Positions 23,608 through 30,456 of a stretch of 37,785 nucleotides of DNA are shown piece after piece. Within the stretch, counting starts at the first letter, position 1. Each line of letters begins with the position of its first letter. A program made the position numbers and the translations under genes. This stretch comes from Actinobaculum massiliense (lineage in GTDB: Bacteria; Actinomycetota; Actinomycetes; Actinomycetales; Actinomycetaceae), in NCBI RefSeq assembly GCF_001457435.1, contig NZ_LN881714.1:1-37785 (forward strand), read 5' to 3'. A model generated the notes under the pieces. The model saw only the letters and a program-made list of their open reading frames with translations, was not told the origin of the DNA and did not search any database.

Positions 23608-23657
23608 ACGCGGATACACTTCACCCACCCCCAGTGTGACACTCCAGCAAACATTTG

Positions 23658-24386
23658 TCAACCCGAAGCCTCGGTGCGGTGAAGGCCGGGCCGGGCGCGG
23701 TGGCGTGCAGTATCGATATCTTTGAGGCAGACGCGGCCGTCGGTGCAGGTGACATGGCCGCGGCTGATCCATTTGCGGATGGTGGCAGCCGGGGTGCCGG
23801 TGAGTTCTGCGGCCAAGGCGACGGGTAGGGCGGGGTTGGCGGAAAGGATGCGCAGGTAGGCCAGCCCGCGGGTTTCTTCCTCCGAGCGCACCAGGTCGCA
23901 CTCGGGGCAATAGTAGCCGCCCGGTGCGGCGTGGAGAAGGGTCATGGTTTGCGGGTGGGCAGGACAAACCCTGTTGACCTTCTGGGCCGGGGGCCGGGCG
24001 ACCGTGTTCCACGCGGTCTCGATGGTCTGGAGTGGACGCTCGAGAGGGAAATGGCGGGCGGCCCAAGCAAGACGTGCAGCCATAAACCTACACGGACACC
24101 CATCTAAGTCTTCGCCGCGCCAGGCCCACTCGGATGCGAGCTCTTCTAGACGGGCCAATACTTCCCGCTCCCCCTCAACCCGAATGAGTGCGTCTTCCAC
24201 AGGCGAGGCACCCGGGTGAGAGACAGGCGCCAGCTCGAGCGTTCCACCCGATAGGCCAAGCAGGCCTTCTACCCGCGCGCCAAGCTCCGCCCTCCACACC
24301 GCCAAATCCGCTAACTGGTCGGCAGCGGCCGCGAGCGCGGGGCCCTTCCGGGTGGGGTTTTGGGTTGGGTGGGGGTTGGGTGTCAA
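23658..24386 (-). CDS. Zinc-finger / HTH protein, last gene of the early operon
   Basis: The product has about 242 residues. I start it at a TTG (24386) with AAGGAG seven bases upstream. Its TTGA overlaps the RusA stop. A longer reading to 24740 is Pro/His-rich and lies inside RusA. Residues 1-140 are helical, ending DLDGCPCRFMAARLAWAARH. A zinc-ribbon-like part has CPAHPQTMTL and YYCPECDLV. A C-terminal helix-turn-helix (ALAAELTGTPAATIRKWISR) precedes a short wing, HVTCTDGRVCLKDIDTARH. Position at the end of the early operon would suit an activator of late genes, which is an inference. Confidence 0.6.
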   Translation of the reverse strand: MTPNPHPTQNPTRKGPALAAAADQLADLAVWRAELGARVEGLLGLSGGTLELAPVSHPGASPVEDALIRVEGEREVLARLEELASEWAWRGEDLDGCPCRFMAARLAWAARHFPLERPLQTIETAWNTVARPPAQKVNRVCPAHPQTMTLLHAAPGGYYCPECDLVRSEEETRGLAYLRILSANPALPVALAAELTGTPAATIRKWISRGHVTCTDGRVCLKDIDTARHRARPGLHRTEASG

Positions 24387-24979
24387 TTGGTTTCTCCTTG
24401 GCGGGTGATGGTGGTGTGGAGTGTGGGGGTTTGGGTGGTGGTGGGGAGGGCGGTGATGGTGATGGAGGCGCCTGGGCGGGGGTTGTATTCCTTGCTGGTG
24501 ATCCATTCGAGGATTCGGGAGTCGTCTTTGAGGACGGCGGGGTTGGGGAGGCTGAGGGCGTCGCCGATGGCGCGGGTGAGTTTGTCGAGGTCGGGTTTGG
24601 TGGCGGGGTGGTTGAAGCGGGGCCGTGTGGGTTGGGGGAGGTAGAAGCGGGTGGTGATGGTGACGGGGGCGTCGTAGTTGAGGGGGAAGCCTGCTGCGAG
24701 GGCGGCGGAGGTGGCGGTGTGGGCGACGTGGTTTCTCCATTGGGTGAGTTGTTGGGGGTGGATGAGGCGGCCTTTTCCGATGTTTTTCATGGAGCCTTGG
24801 GGGCGTGGTATGCCGTCGACGAAGACGTTAAAGGAGGGGCGGTGGTTGTGGGGGCCGGCGAGGTAGGTGGACAGGGCGAGAGGATCGAGGGTGGCTCCGT
24901 GGTAGGCGGCTTGGCCGGTGTATTCTTCGGCCGTATCGAGCCGGTCGGCTACGGGGGTGAAAATATAGGTGGGTTTCAT
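24383..24979 (-). CDS. rusA: RusA-like Holliday junction resolvase
   Basis: The product has 198 residues. The family pattern is clear: FNVFVDGIPRPQGSMKNIGK, then PVTITTRFYLPQPTRPRFNH, then KPDLDKLTRAIGDAL and VLKDDSRILEWITSKEYN. The Asp residues of PDLDKL and KDDSRI are those expected for metal binding. RusA cuts four-way junctions that arise in phage replication and recombination. It overlaps both neighbours by a few bases (ATGA at its start), so it belongs to the early operon. Confidence 0.9.
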   Translation of the reverse strand: MKPTYIFTPVADRLDTAEEYTGQAAYHGATLDPLALSTYLAGPHNHRPSFNVFVDGIPRPQGSMKNIGKGRLIHPQQLTQWRNHVAHTATSAALAAGFPLNYDAPVTITTRFYLPQPTRPRFNHPATKPDLDKLTRAIGDALSLPNPAVLKDDSRILEWITSKEYNPRPGASITITALPTTTQTPTLHTTITRQGETN

Positions 24980-25194
24980 TTCTCGGTGTCCTTGCTGGAG
25001 TAGAGAGTTTCCATATCGAGGTGGGTGCGGGCGCGGGTGGCGCGGTCATGAACTTCCTGTTCAAGCACAGTCGGCTTTCGTGTCGCCTGCCAGGCCCCGC
25101 GTAGGGCGGCGAGGAGGCAAGCGATGAGAATAATGACGACGATGAGGAGGAACACCGCGAGCGCGGTGATAGCCAACCATTGGACGATGCCCAT
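24976..25194 (-). CDS. Small single-pass membrane protein
   Basis: The product has 72 residues. One long hydrophobic helix (about 4-32, WLAITALAVFLLIVVIILIA) is followed by a basic segment and a charged C-terminus (LEQEVHDRATRARTHLDMET). No family was recognised. Early-operon membrane peptides of temperate phages often affect the host envelope or superinfection, but nothing here shows a specific role. The stop overlaps the RusA start. Confidence 0.6.
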   Translation of the reverse strand: MGIVQWLAITALAVFLLIVVIILIACLLAALRGAWQATRKPTVLEQEVHDRATRARTHLDMETLYSSKDTEK

Positions 25195-25224
25195 AAGGCT
25201 GTGTTTCTTTCTACGCTAAGGGGG

Positions 25225-25275
25225 CTTCCCACTTTGCTTCCTCCTGGTGGGAAGTTAGTAGGAAGCTCCCTCTTG
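25225..25275 (-). promoter_or_regulatory. Overlapping inverted repeats in a small leader
   Basis: Two overlapping inverted repeats compete here: CTTCCCAC with GTGGGAAG, and GGGGGCTTCC with GGAAGCTCCC. On the minus strand an AGGAGG lies in the loop. This could be an mRNA-processing hairpin or attenuator between two early genes. There is no T-run. Confidence 0.4.
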
Positions 25276-25280
25276 TGTGT

Positions 25281-25667
25281 TTATTCGGTTTCTTCGAGGA
25301 TGTTGGCGACGGCGCGTGCGAGAACCTCAGGAGCCTGCCTGCCCCATGAGCCGATTCGGCCTAGGTCGTAGTCTGGTGGGAGATACCATTGGAGCTCTTC
25401 GGCCTGCTCGAGGCTGAGAGCCGGCACGTCCTCGAAATCCGTGGAGACGTAGTATTCGGTGGCCAGGGTCGCGGCGTCCGGTTCTGCTTCTAACGTGTCG
25501 TCGGACCACCGGGTCCCGCAACAAGGGCACTGCCAGCATTCATCCCACTCAGTTTCGGCTCGGCAAGCGCCACAAATAGGGTTACCGGGGTGGACAAGCG
25601 CGGGCTTTTCCGCTAACCGTATGTAGCGGCCGCGGACAAGATACGCGCCAGGATCAATCTCGCTCAT
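25281..25667 (-). CDS. Zinc-ribbon protein, unknown function
   Basis: The product has 128 residues. A four-cysteine ribbon (CGACRAETEWDECWQCPCCG, residues about 33-52) is followed by an acidic helical part (ALSLEQAEELQWYLPPDYDL) and a C-terminal helix (APEVLARAVANILEETE). Such small zinc-ribbon proteins are common in actinophage replication modules. The ribbon predicts zinc binding and perhaps contact with nucleic acid or a protein partner. The specific role is unknown. Confidence 0.6.
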   Translation of the reverse strand: MSEIDPGAYLVRGRYIRLAEKPALVHPGNPICGACRAETEWDECWQCPCCGTRWSDDTLEAEPDAATLATEYYVSTDFEDVPALSLEQAEELQWYLPPDYDLGRIGSWGRQAPEVLARAVANILEETE

Positions 25668-25676
25668 TTTCTTTCC

Positions 25677-25832
25677 TTACTCGTTTGTTTGGCGGCCACG
25701 CTTGTAACCGTCTAGATAGCCTTCGGAATACCAGCCGAACTCGGTCAGTATCTGGACGTTCTGGTCCTCTTGGATTTGGTAAACCCTTTCCTGAGCCTCG
25801 GCAATTAGCTCGTTATCCGTTAGCTCGCTCAT
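25677..25832 (-). CDS. Small acidic protein, 51 residues
   Basis: The frame reads MSELTDNELIAEAQERVYQI, then QEDQNVQILTEFGWYSEGYL, then DGYKRGRQTNE and TAA. Its ATG shares one base with the stop of the upstream gene (TAATG). Its stop lies just before the ribosome binding site of the zinc-ribbon gene, so it fits neatly into the operon. No family was recognised. Confidence 0.65.
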   Translation of the reverse strand: MSELTDNELIAEAQERVYQIQEDQNVQILTEFGWYSEGYLDGYKRGRQTNE

Positions 25833-26221
25833 TACACTTTCCTCATTTCCCCTGTAATGTCGCGCCCCTCAAAGTCATCAATGACAAGACCACCTTCAGA
25901 ATCCAGGTGAACAAACCGTACTGCCAGGCCAAGAGAACACCTACCGGCAACGTGTATCGCATAGGCCAGCTCGCGGCGCATCCCAGACGTCAGCCGTCCC
26001 CCGCACACCCACAACTCGTCACACTTACCTATAAAGCTGAGCGCGGCCCGCGCGGCTATTGCGCGTTCTTGCGGGGTGCCATCATCGAATACCTGCGGAT
26101 ACAACAAATGCGACGCATACGGCGCATAACCCGCCTCCAACGCGGCCCGCATCACCCGCTTCGCATACGTGACATTATCCTCGGCGCCTTGATAGGGCGA
26201 ACAAATAAAAACAGTCCTCAT
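25832..26221 (-). CDS. DUF4406-like protein with nucleoside deoxyribosyltransferase-type fold
   Basis: The product has about 129 residues from the ATG at 26221 (MRTVFICSPYQGAEDNVTYA). An ATG seven codons upstream (26242) has a better-spaced GGAGG and is possible. The motif order SPYQG, then YAPYASHLLYPQVFDDG, then ERAIAARAAL, then DELWVCGGRLTSGMRRELAY matches phage DUF4406/DUF7768 proteins. These share the fold of nucleoside 2-deoxyribosyltransferases. A role in nucleotide or nucleotide-signal metabolism is possible, but the reaction is not established. Confidence 0.7.
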   Translation of the reverse strand: MRTVFICSPYQGAEDNVTYAKRVMRAALEAGYAPYASHLLYPQVFDDGTPQERAIAARAALSFIGKCDELWVCGGRLTSGMRRELAYAIHVAGRCSLGLAVRFVHLDSEGGLVIDDFEGRDITGEMRKV

Positions 26222-26272
26222 CCTTTTCCCTTCTTTCTTCATCCCCAACTCCTCCAACTCCCCCTTCCACAC

Positions 26273-26359
26273 CTAGTTATGCCGATCCCCCTCACCCACC
26301 CACACCGCCAACACCAACACCCCCACAAGCCCAATCACGATGACCACCTCAATCACCAC
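26273..26359 (-). CDS. Candidate 28-residue membrane peptide
   Basis: Starting at either of two consecutive GTG codons (26359 or 26356), the frame reads VVIEVVIVIGLVGVLVLAVW and VGEGDRHN before TAG. It is a single hydrophobic helix with a charged tail. It overlaps the end of the upstream gene (stop at 26349) and is preceded by GGAGAGGG, which would allow coupled translation. Real but unproven; the region is also Val-rich by composition. Confidence 0.35.
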   Translation of the reverse strand: MVIEVVIVIGLVGVLVLAVWVGEGDRHN

Positions 26360-26546
26360 GACCCTCCCCACACCTGCCCGCACGCACCCTCGCGCTCGCG
26401 GTGGCTTTAATCGAATCAATCATCGATTTCGGCAACACAGCCTCGAGACTGTCAGGCAACGGCATCCACTCCTGCCAAGCAACCTCCTCATCAAACACCG
26501 ACCGCGCCGGCCTGGCATACCCGGTTATTTCCCTAAAATCACGCAT
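26349..26546 (-). CDS. Small early-operon protein, unknown
   Basis: The product has 65 residues: MRDFREITGYARPARSVFDE, then EVAWQEWMPLPDSLEAVLPK, then a basic C-terminus. It has AAGGAAG six bases before the ATG and lies directly after the single-strand binding protein gene. No family was recognised. Confidence 0.5.
   Translation of the reverse strand: MRDFREITGYARPARSVFDEEVAWQEWMPLPDSLEAVLPKSMIDSIKATASARVRAGRCGEGRGD
26391..26402 (-). repeat. Copy of the recurrent 12-mer ACCGCGAGCGCG (minus orientation)
   Basis: This is the one exact copy of the recurrent motif in minus orientation. Exact plus copies start at 15250, 25154, 28162, 30398, 34088, 34824 and 35677. Eleven-base matches start at 1068 and 24329. 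Three of the exact copies are outside genes or at gene ends. Confidence 0.7.
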
Positions 26547-26558
26547 AATTAACTTCCT

Positions 26559-27056
26559 TTAAAAGGGCGGCATGTCATCAAACCCAGACCCACCAGCCGG
26601 CCCCGGGCCGACGACTTGGCCAAGGTTGCCTGCCGGATCTTGGGACTCCTCACCAGCCACCGCCTGCCAACCAGCAGCAGACTGGCGGGCGCTCGCGGTG
26701 GTTTTGGTGATGGTGGCTTTTGCCCGGCGTAGGGAGGGGCCGATGTCGTCGATGTTGAGGTTGAGGCCTTCGCGGGCCGTGCCTTGGTCGGTGGTGTACC
26801 TGTTGATGGTTAGCCGGCCGGTGGCGAGGATTCGTGTGCCTTTGTGGAGGGTTTCGGCGCAGTTTTCTGCGAGGTCTTTCCAGGCGGTGCAGCGGATGAA
26901 CATGGTTTCCCCGTCGTCCCACTCGTTTGTTTGTCGGTTGTGGTGGCGGGGTGTGTTAGCGATGGTGAAGTTTGCGACCGGGACGCCTGAGCCGGTGAAC
27001 CGGAGGGCGGGGTCGGCTGTGAGGTTGCCCGTGATTGTGATGATGGGTTCGTTCAC
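26559..27056 (-). CDS. ssb: Single-stranded DNA-binding protein
   Basis: The product has 165 residues. The OB-fold core is typical: PIITITGNLTADPALRFTGS, then VANFTIANTPRHHNRQTNEW, then FIRCTAWKDLAENCAETLHK, then TRILATGRLTINRYTTDQGT. A Gly/Pro-rich linker leads to the acidic tip DDMPPF, the protein-interaction motif of bacterial SSBs. It coats single-stranded DNA during phage replication. Its ATG overlaps the upstream stop by four bases. Confidence 0.95.
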   Translation of the reverse strand: MNEPIITITGNLTADPALRFTGSGVPVANFTIANTPRHHNRQTNEWDDGETMFIRCTAWKDLAENCAETLHKGTRILATGRLTINRYTTDQGTAREGLNLNIDDIGPSLRRAKATITKTTASARQSAAGWQAVAGEESQDPAGNLGQVVGPGPAGGSGFDDMPPF

Positions 27057-27361
27057 AGGTAGCCTCCTGCCGGGTGGGTGCGGGAGACGATGTGTGCCAC
27101 GCGGCGGGCAGTGTCGTTGAGGTGTTTGACTCTGTCGGGGTGGGCCGGGTTAGCGTCGTAGACGATTTTGGCGCATCGGTAGTCGCCGAGAGCGGCGTCG
27201 AGTTCGTCTTGCAGGGTCTTGTTGTCGCTGTCTTGGGAGATTCCCCAGGCTTCTTGCGTGACTCGTTCGCGTCTGATCCAGTCGCGGGCCTCGCATAGGG
27301 CGTCTATTGCGTCGCTGACCGCGTCATCAGCGCAGGCGAGGTTATCGAGTTTTTCACTCAT
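27053..27361 (-). CDS. Small helical acidic protein of the replication module
   Basis: The product has 102 residues, mostly helical (DDAVSDAIDALCEARDWIRR, then SDNKTLQDELDAALGDYRCA, then DRVKHLNDTARRVAHIVSRT). It lies between the initiator and SSB genes and overlaps both neighbours by four bases, so it is surely co-translated. No family was recognised. A role in loading or coordinating replication proteins is possible but not shown. Confidence 0.55.
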   Translation of the reverse strand: MSEKLDNLACADDAVSDAIDALCEARDWIRRERVTQEAWGISQDSDNKTLQDELDAALGDYRCAKIVYDANPAHPDRVKHLNDTARRVAHIVSRTHPAGGYL

Positions 27362-27537
27362 TTTTGTTTTCCTTTCAGGTTGAAGAAGACCGGGAAAACC
27401 CTGGGTACTGCGGGGGTTTTGACGTGTCGGGTCGGGCGGGTTGTCGCGTTCGCTATGGCGTTGAGCAGGCGGGCCTCGACCTGGGTGGCCGGGCCGATAT
27501 CGACCCGGGCGCGGCGCCCAGACTTACGGGGTGTCAT
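27358..27537 (-). CDS. Small basic protein, 59 residues
   Basis: The product starts MTPRKSGRRARVDIGPATQV and ends RVFPVFFNLKGKQK. I use the ATG at 27537, which overlaps the initiator stop as ATGA and has GGAAA upstream. A reading from 27651 would run inside the initiator gene. It is strongly basic, so nucleic acid binding is possible. No family was recognised. Confidence 0.55.
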   Translation of the reverse strand: MTPRKSGRRARVDIGPATQVEARLLNAIANATTRPTRHVKTPAVPRVFPVFFNLKGKQK

Positions 27538-28631
27538 ACGGGTTTCCTTTCGAATGTTTGTTTGATTGCTTGGGTGGCGTCCCTGTCGGCGCGGACTGGG
27601 TCGCCATGTTGGGCGGCGTATTTGCGCCACTGGGCTAAATAGCGCGGCCATAGCGCTCCGTCGTCATCGAGACTCGCGTACGCATCGAGCACCGTCGGAG
27701 CTGCCGAACCGGCTAGCGCTTTAGCGATGTTGGCGGCCGCCCGATCCGCCTCCGGATCCGCCCGAACCTGCCTGTCTGTCGGGCAGGCACCTGGCAGGGT
27801 GCGGCGGGGTGCTCCGTGCAACCAGGCGGTGAACCCCGCGTCCCAATCCGAAAGGCGGCGTCTGCGCGCCTTGGCGTCGGCCTTGAACGCTTCGGATGCT
27901 GACCAGATCGACACGCCCAGGTCGTCGGCCAAGGCGGCGTGGGCCGGGGACGGGTTCCAGTCGGTGGGGATTTCTGAGCGGGGACGGGCCCTGGGATTTT
28001 TCCCCCTCGGGGGGATAAAGGGGGGTTGTTCTCTTGGTTTAGTTCTATTGGTATTGTTCGTGGTCAAATTTTGACCAGGGGGTAGGCAAAATTTGACAGG
28101 GGGCTGGTCAATATTTGACAGGGGGGTGGTCAAATTTTGACCATGGTCAACGCCCCTTCCAACCGCGAGCGCGGATGTTTTTTCTTCGGTGGTTTCGTCC
28201 CCGTATTCTTCGTCCTGGCCGCACGCCGTCTCCTCGTTGTCTTCCTCGTTCTCGAGGGTCTCATCGGTTGCCTCGCTTGTTTCGCTAGGGCTGGGAGCAC
28301 GTGGTGGGGTGGAGGGTTCCGGGGTGGTTGGTTGGGTGGTGTGTGGGGTGAAGACGGCGATCCTGTAGACGTGGGAGGTTTGTGCGCCGTTAGCGGCTTG
28401 TCTTCCTGCCCATGCGACGACGCCGACGTCTTCGAGGTCGCGCAGGGCGCGTTTGACGGTGTTACGGGAGATGGAGAGCATCTCGGCCAGGCGGCTGATG
28501 GAGGGCCAGCATACCCCGTGACTGTCGGCGTAGGCGGCGAGGGCCGCATATACGCCGATGGAGGTGGCGTCTAGGCCTTGTTCGAATAGCCATTTGGGGA
28601 CGATGGAGAAGCCTGTAGGTGTCGCTGTCAT
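27534..28631 (-). CDS. Replication initiator with N-terminal winged HTH
   Basis: The product has 365 residues. The N-terminal 95 form a winged HTH of the phage replisome-organiser type: GFSIVPKWLFEQGLDATSIG, VYAALAAYADSHGVCWPSIS, RLAEMLSISRNTVKRALRDL, EDVGVVAWAGR. A long acidic, then Pro/Asn-rich linker follows. Within it the gene encodes the 22-bp iterons. The C-terminal part (from about 225) includes HAALADDLGVSIWSASEAFK and AANIAKALAGSAAPTVLDAY, a helical domain like those that load helicase. An initiator carrying its own origin in the gene is known from lambda-type phages. Confidence 0.8.
   Translation of the reverse strand: MTATPTGFSIVPKWLFEQGLDATSIGVYAALAAYADSHGVCWPSISRLAEMLSISRNTVKRALRDLEDVGVVAWAGRQAANGAQTSHVYRIAVFTPHTTQPTTPEPSTPPRAPSPSETSEATDETLENEEDNEETACGQDEEYGDETTEEKTSALAVGRGVDHGQNLTTPLSNIDQPPVKFCLPPGQNLTTNNTNRTKPREQPPFIPPRGKNPRARPRSEIPTDWNPSPAHAALADDLGVSIWSASEAFKADAKARRRRLSDWDAGFTAWLHGAPRRTLPGACPTDRQVRADPEADRAAANIAKALAGSAAPTVLDAYASLDDDGALWPRYLAQWRKYAAQHGDPVRADRDATQAIKQTFERKPV
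28062..28142. other. ori: Phage replication origin: four iterons, 22-bp period
   Basis: Four copies of a near-palindromic 15-mer start at 28062, 28084, 28106 and 28128, exactly 22 bp apart. The first and last are GGTCAAATTTTGACC. The second and third are AGGCAAAATTTGACA and GGTCAATATTTGACA. The 22-bp phasing puts all sites on the same helix face. An AT-rich stretch (28028-28060) lies beside them and could be the unwinding element. The array lies inside the initiator gene, as in lambdoid phages. Confidence 0.85.
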
Positions 28632-28858
28632 CGTGTCTCCTCGGTAGTGGTTTCGCCTTGGTCAAGGACGGTGGCGGTGGTTTGGTAGGCTTCCCAGGCT
28701 TCTTTCGGGGTGTAGTAGAGGTGTGTGTCCTCCCCTGGTGTGCAGCGGCGGGTGAGGACGGTCCTCCATGCTTTGCCTGCCCGTGCGCGCTCGAGTGTGA
28801 GCGTGTAGCCCTCGACCGTGTTGGTCCGGTGGGCGACGGGTGTGAAGGTTGTGCTCAT
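28628..28858 (-). CDS. Small early protein, 76 residues
   Basis: The product starts MSTTFTPVAHRTNTVEGYTL at 28858, overlapping the upstream stop as ATGA. An extension to 28996 would be Arg/Pro-rich and lie inside that gene. The middle reads TLERARAGKAWRTVLTRRCT and LYYTPKEAWEAYQTTATVLD, a strand-strand-helix pattern. No family was recognised. It directly precedes the initiator gene with another four-base overlap. Confidence 0.55.
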   Translation of the reverse strand: MSTTFTPVAHRTNTVEGYTLTLERARAGKAWRTVLTRRCTPGEDTHLYYTPKEAWEAYQTTATVLDQGETTTEETR

Positions 28859-29439
28859 TTTTGTTGTTCTTTCTCGAACGCGGCGATCGCGCGGAATACT
28901 TCGTCGTCGGTCATCTCGGCGACGTTGTTTGTGCGTTGGCTGGTGGCCCACGCGACCAAATAGTCGAGTGGGGTGTGTGGGCGGGCGTGGCGGCATACCT
29001 TGACGAACCGTGTCTGCGCCTTACTCAACCCGCCCGTTGGGTTAGCATCCTGGTTGTCACCTGGATGCGGCTGCGGGCCGGCTGCCACGTGGGTCTGGGC
29101 AGGCGTGGCGGCTTCGGCTTGGACCGGCTCGGCGGCAGTAGCGGCCGGCCTGGCTGGGGTGGGTGGGATATGTGCGCCCCAGGCGCGTAACACGTTCACG
29201 AAGCTCGCCCCACTCGCTCGTGCTTCGAGCAAGGCCAGGCACACCCGGCCCGGGTCATCTTCCATATCGCCTAAGGCGGGTGAGGAAGCGATGAGCACAC
29301 AGATAGCGAGATCGTCTGTGACCTGCTGGGAAAGGCCGGCCGCTAGCTTGTCGGTATCGAGCCGGTCTTTTATCGCGTCAATAATCGCTGACGTGTATTG
29401 CGAGGCGTCGAGTTCTTCTCGCATCTCGGGTGGTTTCAT
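28855..29439 (-). CDS. Early protein of unknown function, helical
   Basis: The product has 194 residues. The N-terminal part (1-95) is helical: SQYTSAIIDAIKDRLDTDKL, VTDDLAICVLIASSPALGDM, RVCLALLEARASGASFVNVL. An Ala/Pro-rich linker (100-140) connects to a C-terminal helical part (LSKAQTRFVKVCRHARPHTP, then VAEMTDDEVFRAIAAFEKEQ). The layout of two helical domains with a flexible linker suits a replication or recombination accessory protein, but no family was recognised. Confidence 0.5.
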   Translation of the reverse strand: MKPPEMREELDASQYTSAIIDAIKDRLDTDKLAAGLSQQVTDDLAICVLIASSPALGDMEDDPGRVCLALLEARASGASFVNVLRAWGAHIPPTPARPAATAAEPVQAEAATPAQTHVAAGPQPHPGDNQDANPTGGLSKAQTRFVKVCRHARPHTPLDYLVAWATSQRTNNVAEMTDDEVFRAIAAFEKEQQK

Positions 29440-30230
29440 TTCCTCCGTCCTTCTTTACAGTCGGCGCACTGGGTTGGCGTGCCATACGGTTTCGTGCCTG
29501 GTGCGATATCAGCTGGGATACCTGGTTGGCGTATCGGTATCCCGCATTGGTCGCATATGCCGCACTGATACGGCGACACCAGCGTTTTAGAGTTGCCCAG
29601 GCTTTGGGCTTGAGAAATCTGGGCACGGGACGCTTTTCTGGCCGCGTTTTGCTTCCTGTAACAGGTCGCGCACCAGCCCGACGCGTACTCGAGAAGCGCT
29701 CCCGGCGCGTCCGTTTTCGATAGTCCGCGTTCTCGTAAAGGCCGCCCGCACCCGACGCATTTACGCGTAGTGGCGAGTTTGGTCTTCTTATAGGCGTGGT
29801 GGCATGCCGAACACCTTCCCCCGGTGCGATGGGCGACCGTTCCCGGATAATCCGCGGCCAATGCCCCATACGGTCTAAAGGGCCGTCCACACTCGACGCA
29901 TTTACCAACCGGCTCCTTCTTAGGAGCCTTTTTCTTAGGTGGGTCTTTACGTTGCACTGCGGAGGGTGTGGGCATATCCCACCCGAGCCGAATGTCCGAA
30001 CTGAAATCGATACACGTCGCATGAGTGAGCAACCGCCCCACCCGGACCTTCACACTCGCTTCGTCTTTCACGGTCTCATAGGAGGGGTGGCCGATCGGGT
30101 AAAGATCCTGCGCGCGAATAAAAGCTATAAAGCTTGATAAGACCGAGCGGCGTACTTCCCCACGCGGGGCATTCATATCAATCCGATACCGTGCCCGCGC
30201 AAAATAGGCAGGCCCTGATATTTCAGACAT
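29436..30230 (-). CDS. Protein with three zinc-ribbon repeats
   Basis: The product has about 264 residues from the ATG at 30230 (MSEISGPAYFARARYRIDMN). An upstream start at 30293 would overlap the membrane-protein gene more. Residues about 1-85 form a unique domain. After a Lys/Pro-rich linker (KDPPKKKAPKKEP) come three repeats of about 40-50 residues. Each has a CxxCGxP knuckle and a second pair of cysteines: CVECGRPF with CSACHH, CVGCGRPL with CATCYRK, and CDQCGIPI with CADCKEG. Between them PG and Y.SG or GTP recur. Nucleic-acid binding is likely, the specific role unknown. Confidence 0.6.
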   Translation of the reverse strand: MSEISGPAYFARARYRIDMNAPRGEVRRSVLSSFIAFIRAQDLYPIGHPSYETVKDEASVKVRVGRLLTHATCIDFSSDIRLGWDMPTPSAVQRKDPPKKKAPKKEPVGKCVECGRPFRPYGALAADYPGTVAHRTGGRCSACHHAYKKTKLATTRKCVGCGRPLRERGLSKTDAPGALLEYASGWCATCYRKQNAARKASRAQISQAQSLGNSKTLVSPYQCGICDQCGIPIRQPGIPADIAPGTKPYGTPTQCADCKEGRRK

Positions 30231-30456
30231 CGCCCACCTCGCTTCCACGCGAGGCCTCGTAGCGGAAGGCGCTAATAGAGAGCTGGATGGCACCTTTCAA
30301 CGCGACCACATAAATCCCTGTCGCGACTAGACGCTCTAAAAGCGTGCCCGGTAGAGATGCCGCATAAAACCCGACCCCAGCCATAACCAGATAACCCACC
30401 GCGAGCGCGAGCGTTGCCAGGGTTTCGCCATGGTTTGTTTTGTGTGTGTTTTTCAT
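30223..30456 (-). CDS. Two-helix membrane protein
   Basis: The product has 77 residues. Two membrane segments (about 14-34, LALAVGYLVMAGVGFYAASL, and about 42-62, ERLVATGIYVVALKGAIQLS) are linked by a short loop. The N-terminus is Lys/His-rich and the C-terminus acidic. Its ATG shares one base with the stop of the excisionase-like gene (TAATG). Function unknown; holin-like size but in the early operon. Confidence 0.55.
   Translation of the reverse strand: MKNTHKTNHGETLATLALAVGYLVMAGVGFYAASLPGTLLERLVATGIYVVALKGAIQLSISAFRYEASRGSEVGDV

Larger units (their letters stand above)
23289..23657. other. 369-base intergenic region between early and late operons
   Basis: No coding region is visible. 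The part near 23290-23350 is almost pure C/T on the plus strand. Then come the 14-bp near-palindrome TCACTTAAAAGTGA (23391-23404) and a GC-rich segment with nested inverted repeats (CCACATACC at 23482 with GGTATGTGG at 23508, and CCGGCCA with TGGCCGG around them). The early-operon terminator follows. The late promoter and its operator most likely lie here. A packaging site is another possibility. Confidence 0.5.

Noticed and set aside
24188-25003. Plus-strand Gly/Val-rich frame opposite the RusA gene
   Set aside because: It is the complement of RusA and its neighbours. The long glycine and valine runs come from the codon bias of the real gene.
28028-28142. CRISPR-like array from the regularly spaced repeats
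   Set aside because: The repeats are 15 bp with about 7-bp intervals inside a coding region. There are no spacers of CRISPR length and no cas genes, so they are origin iterons.
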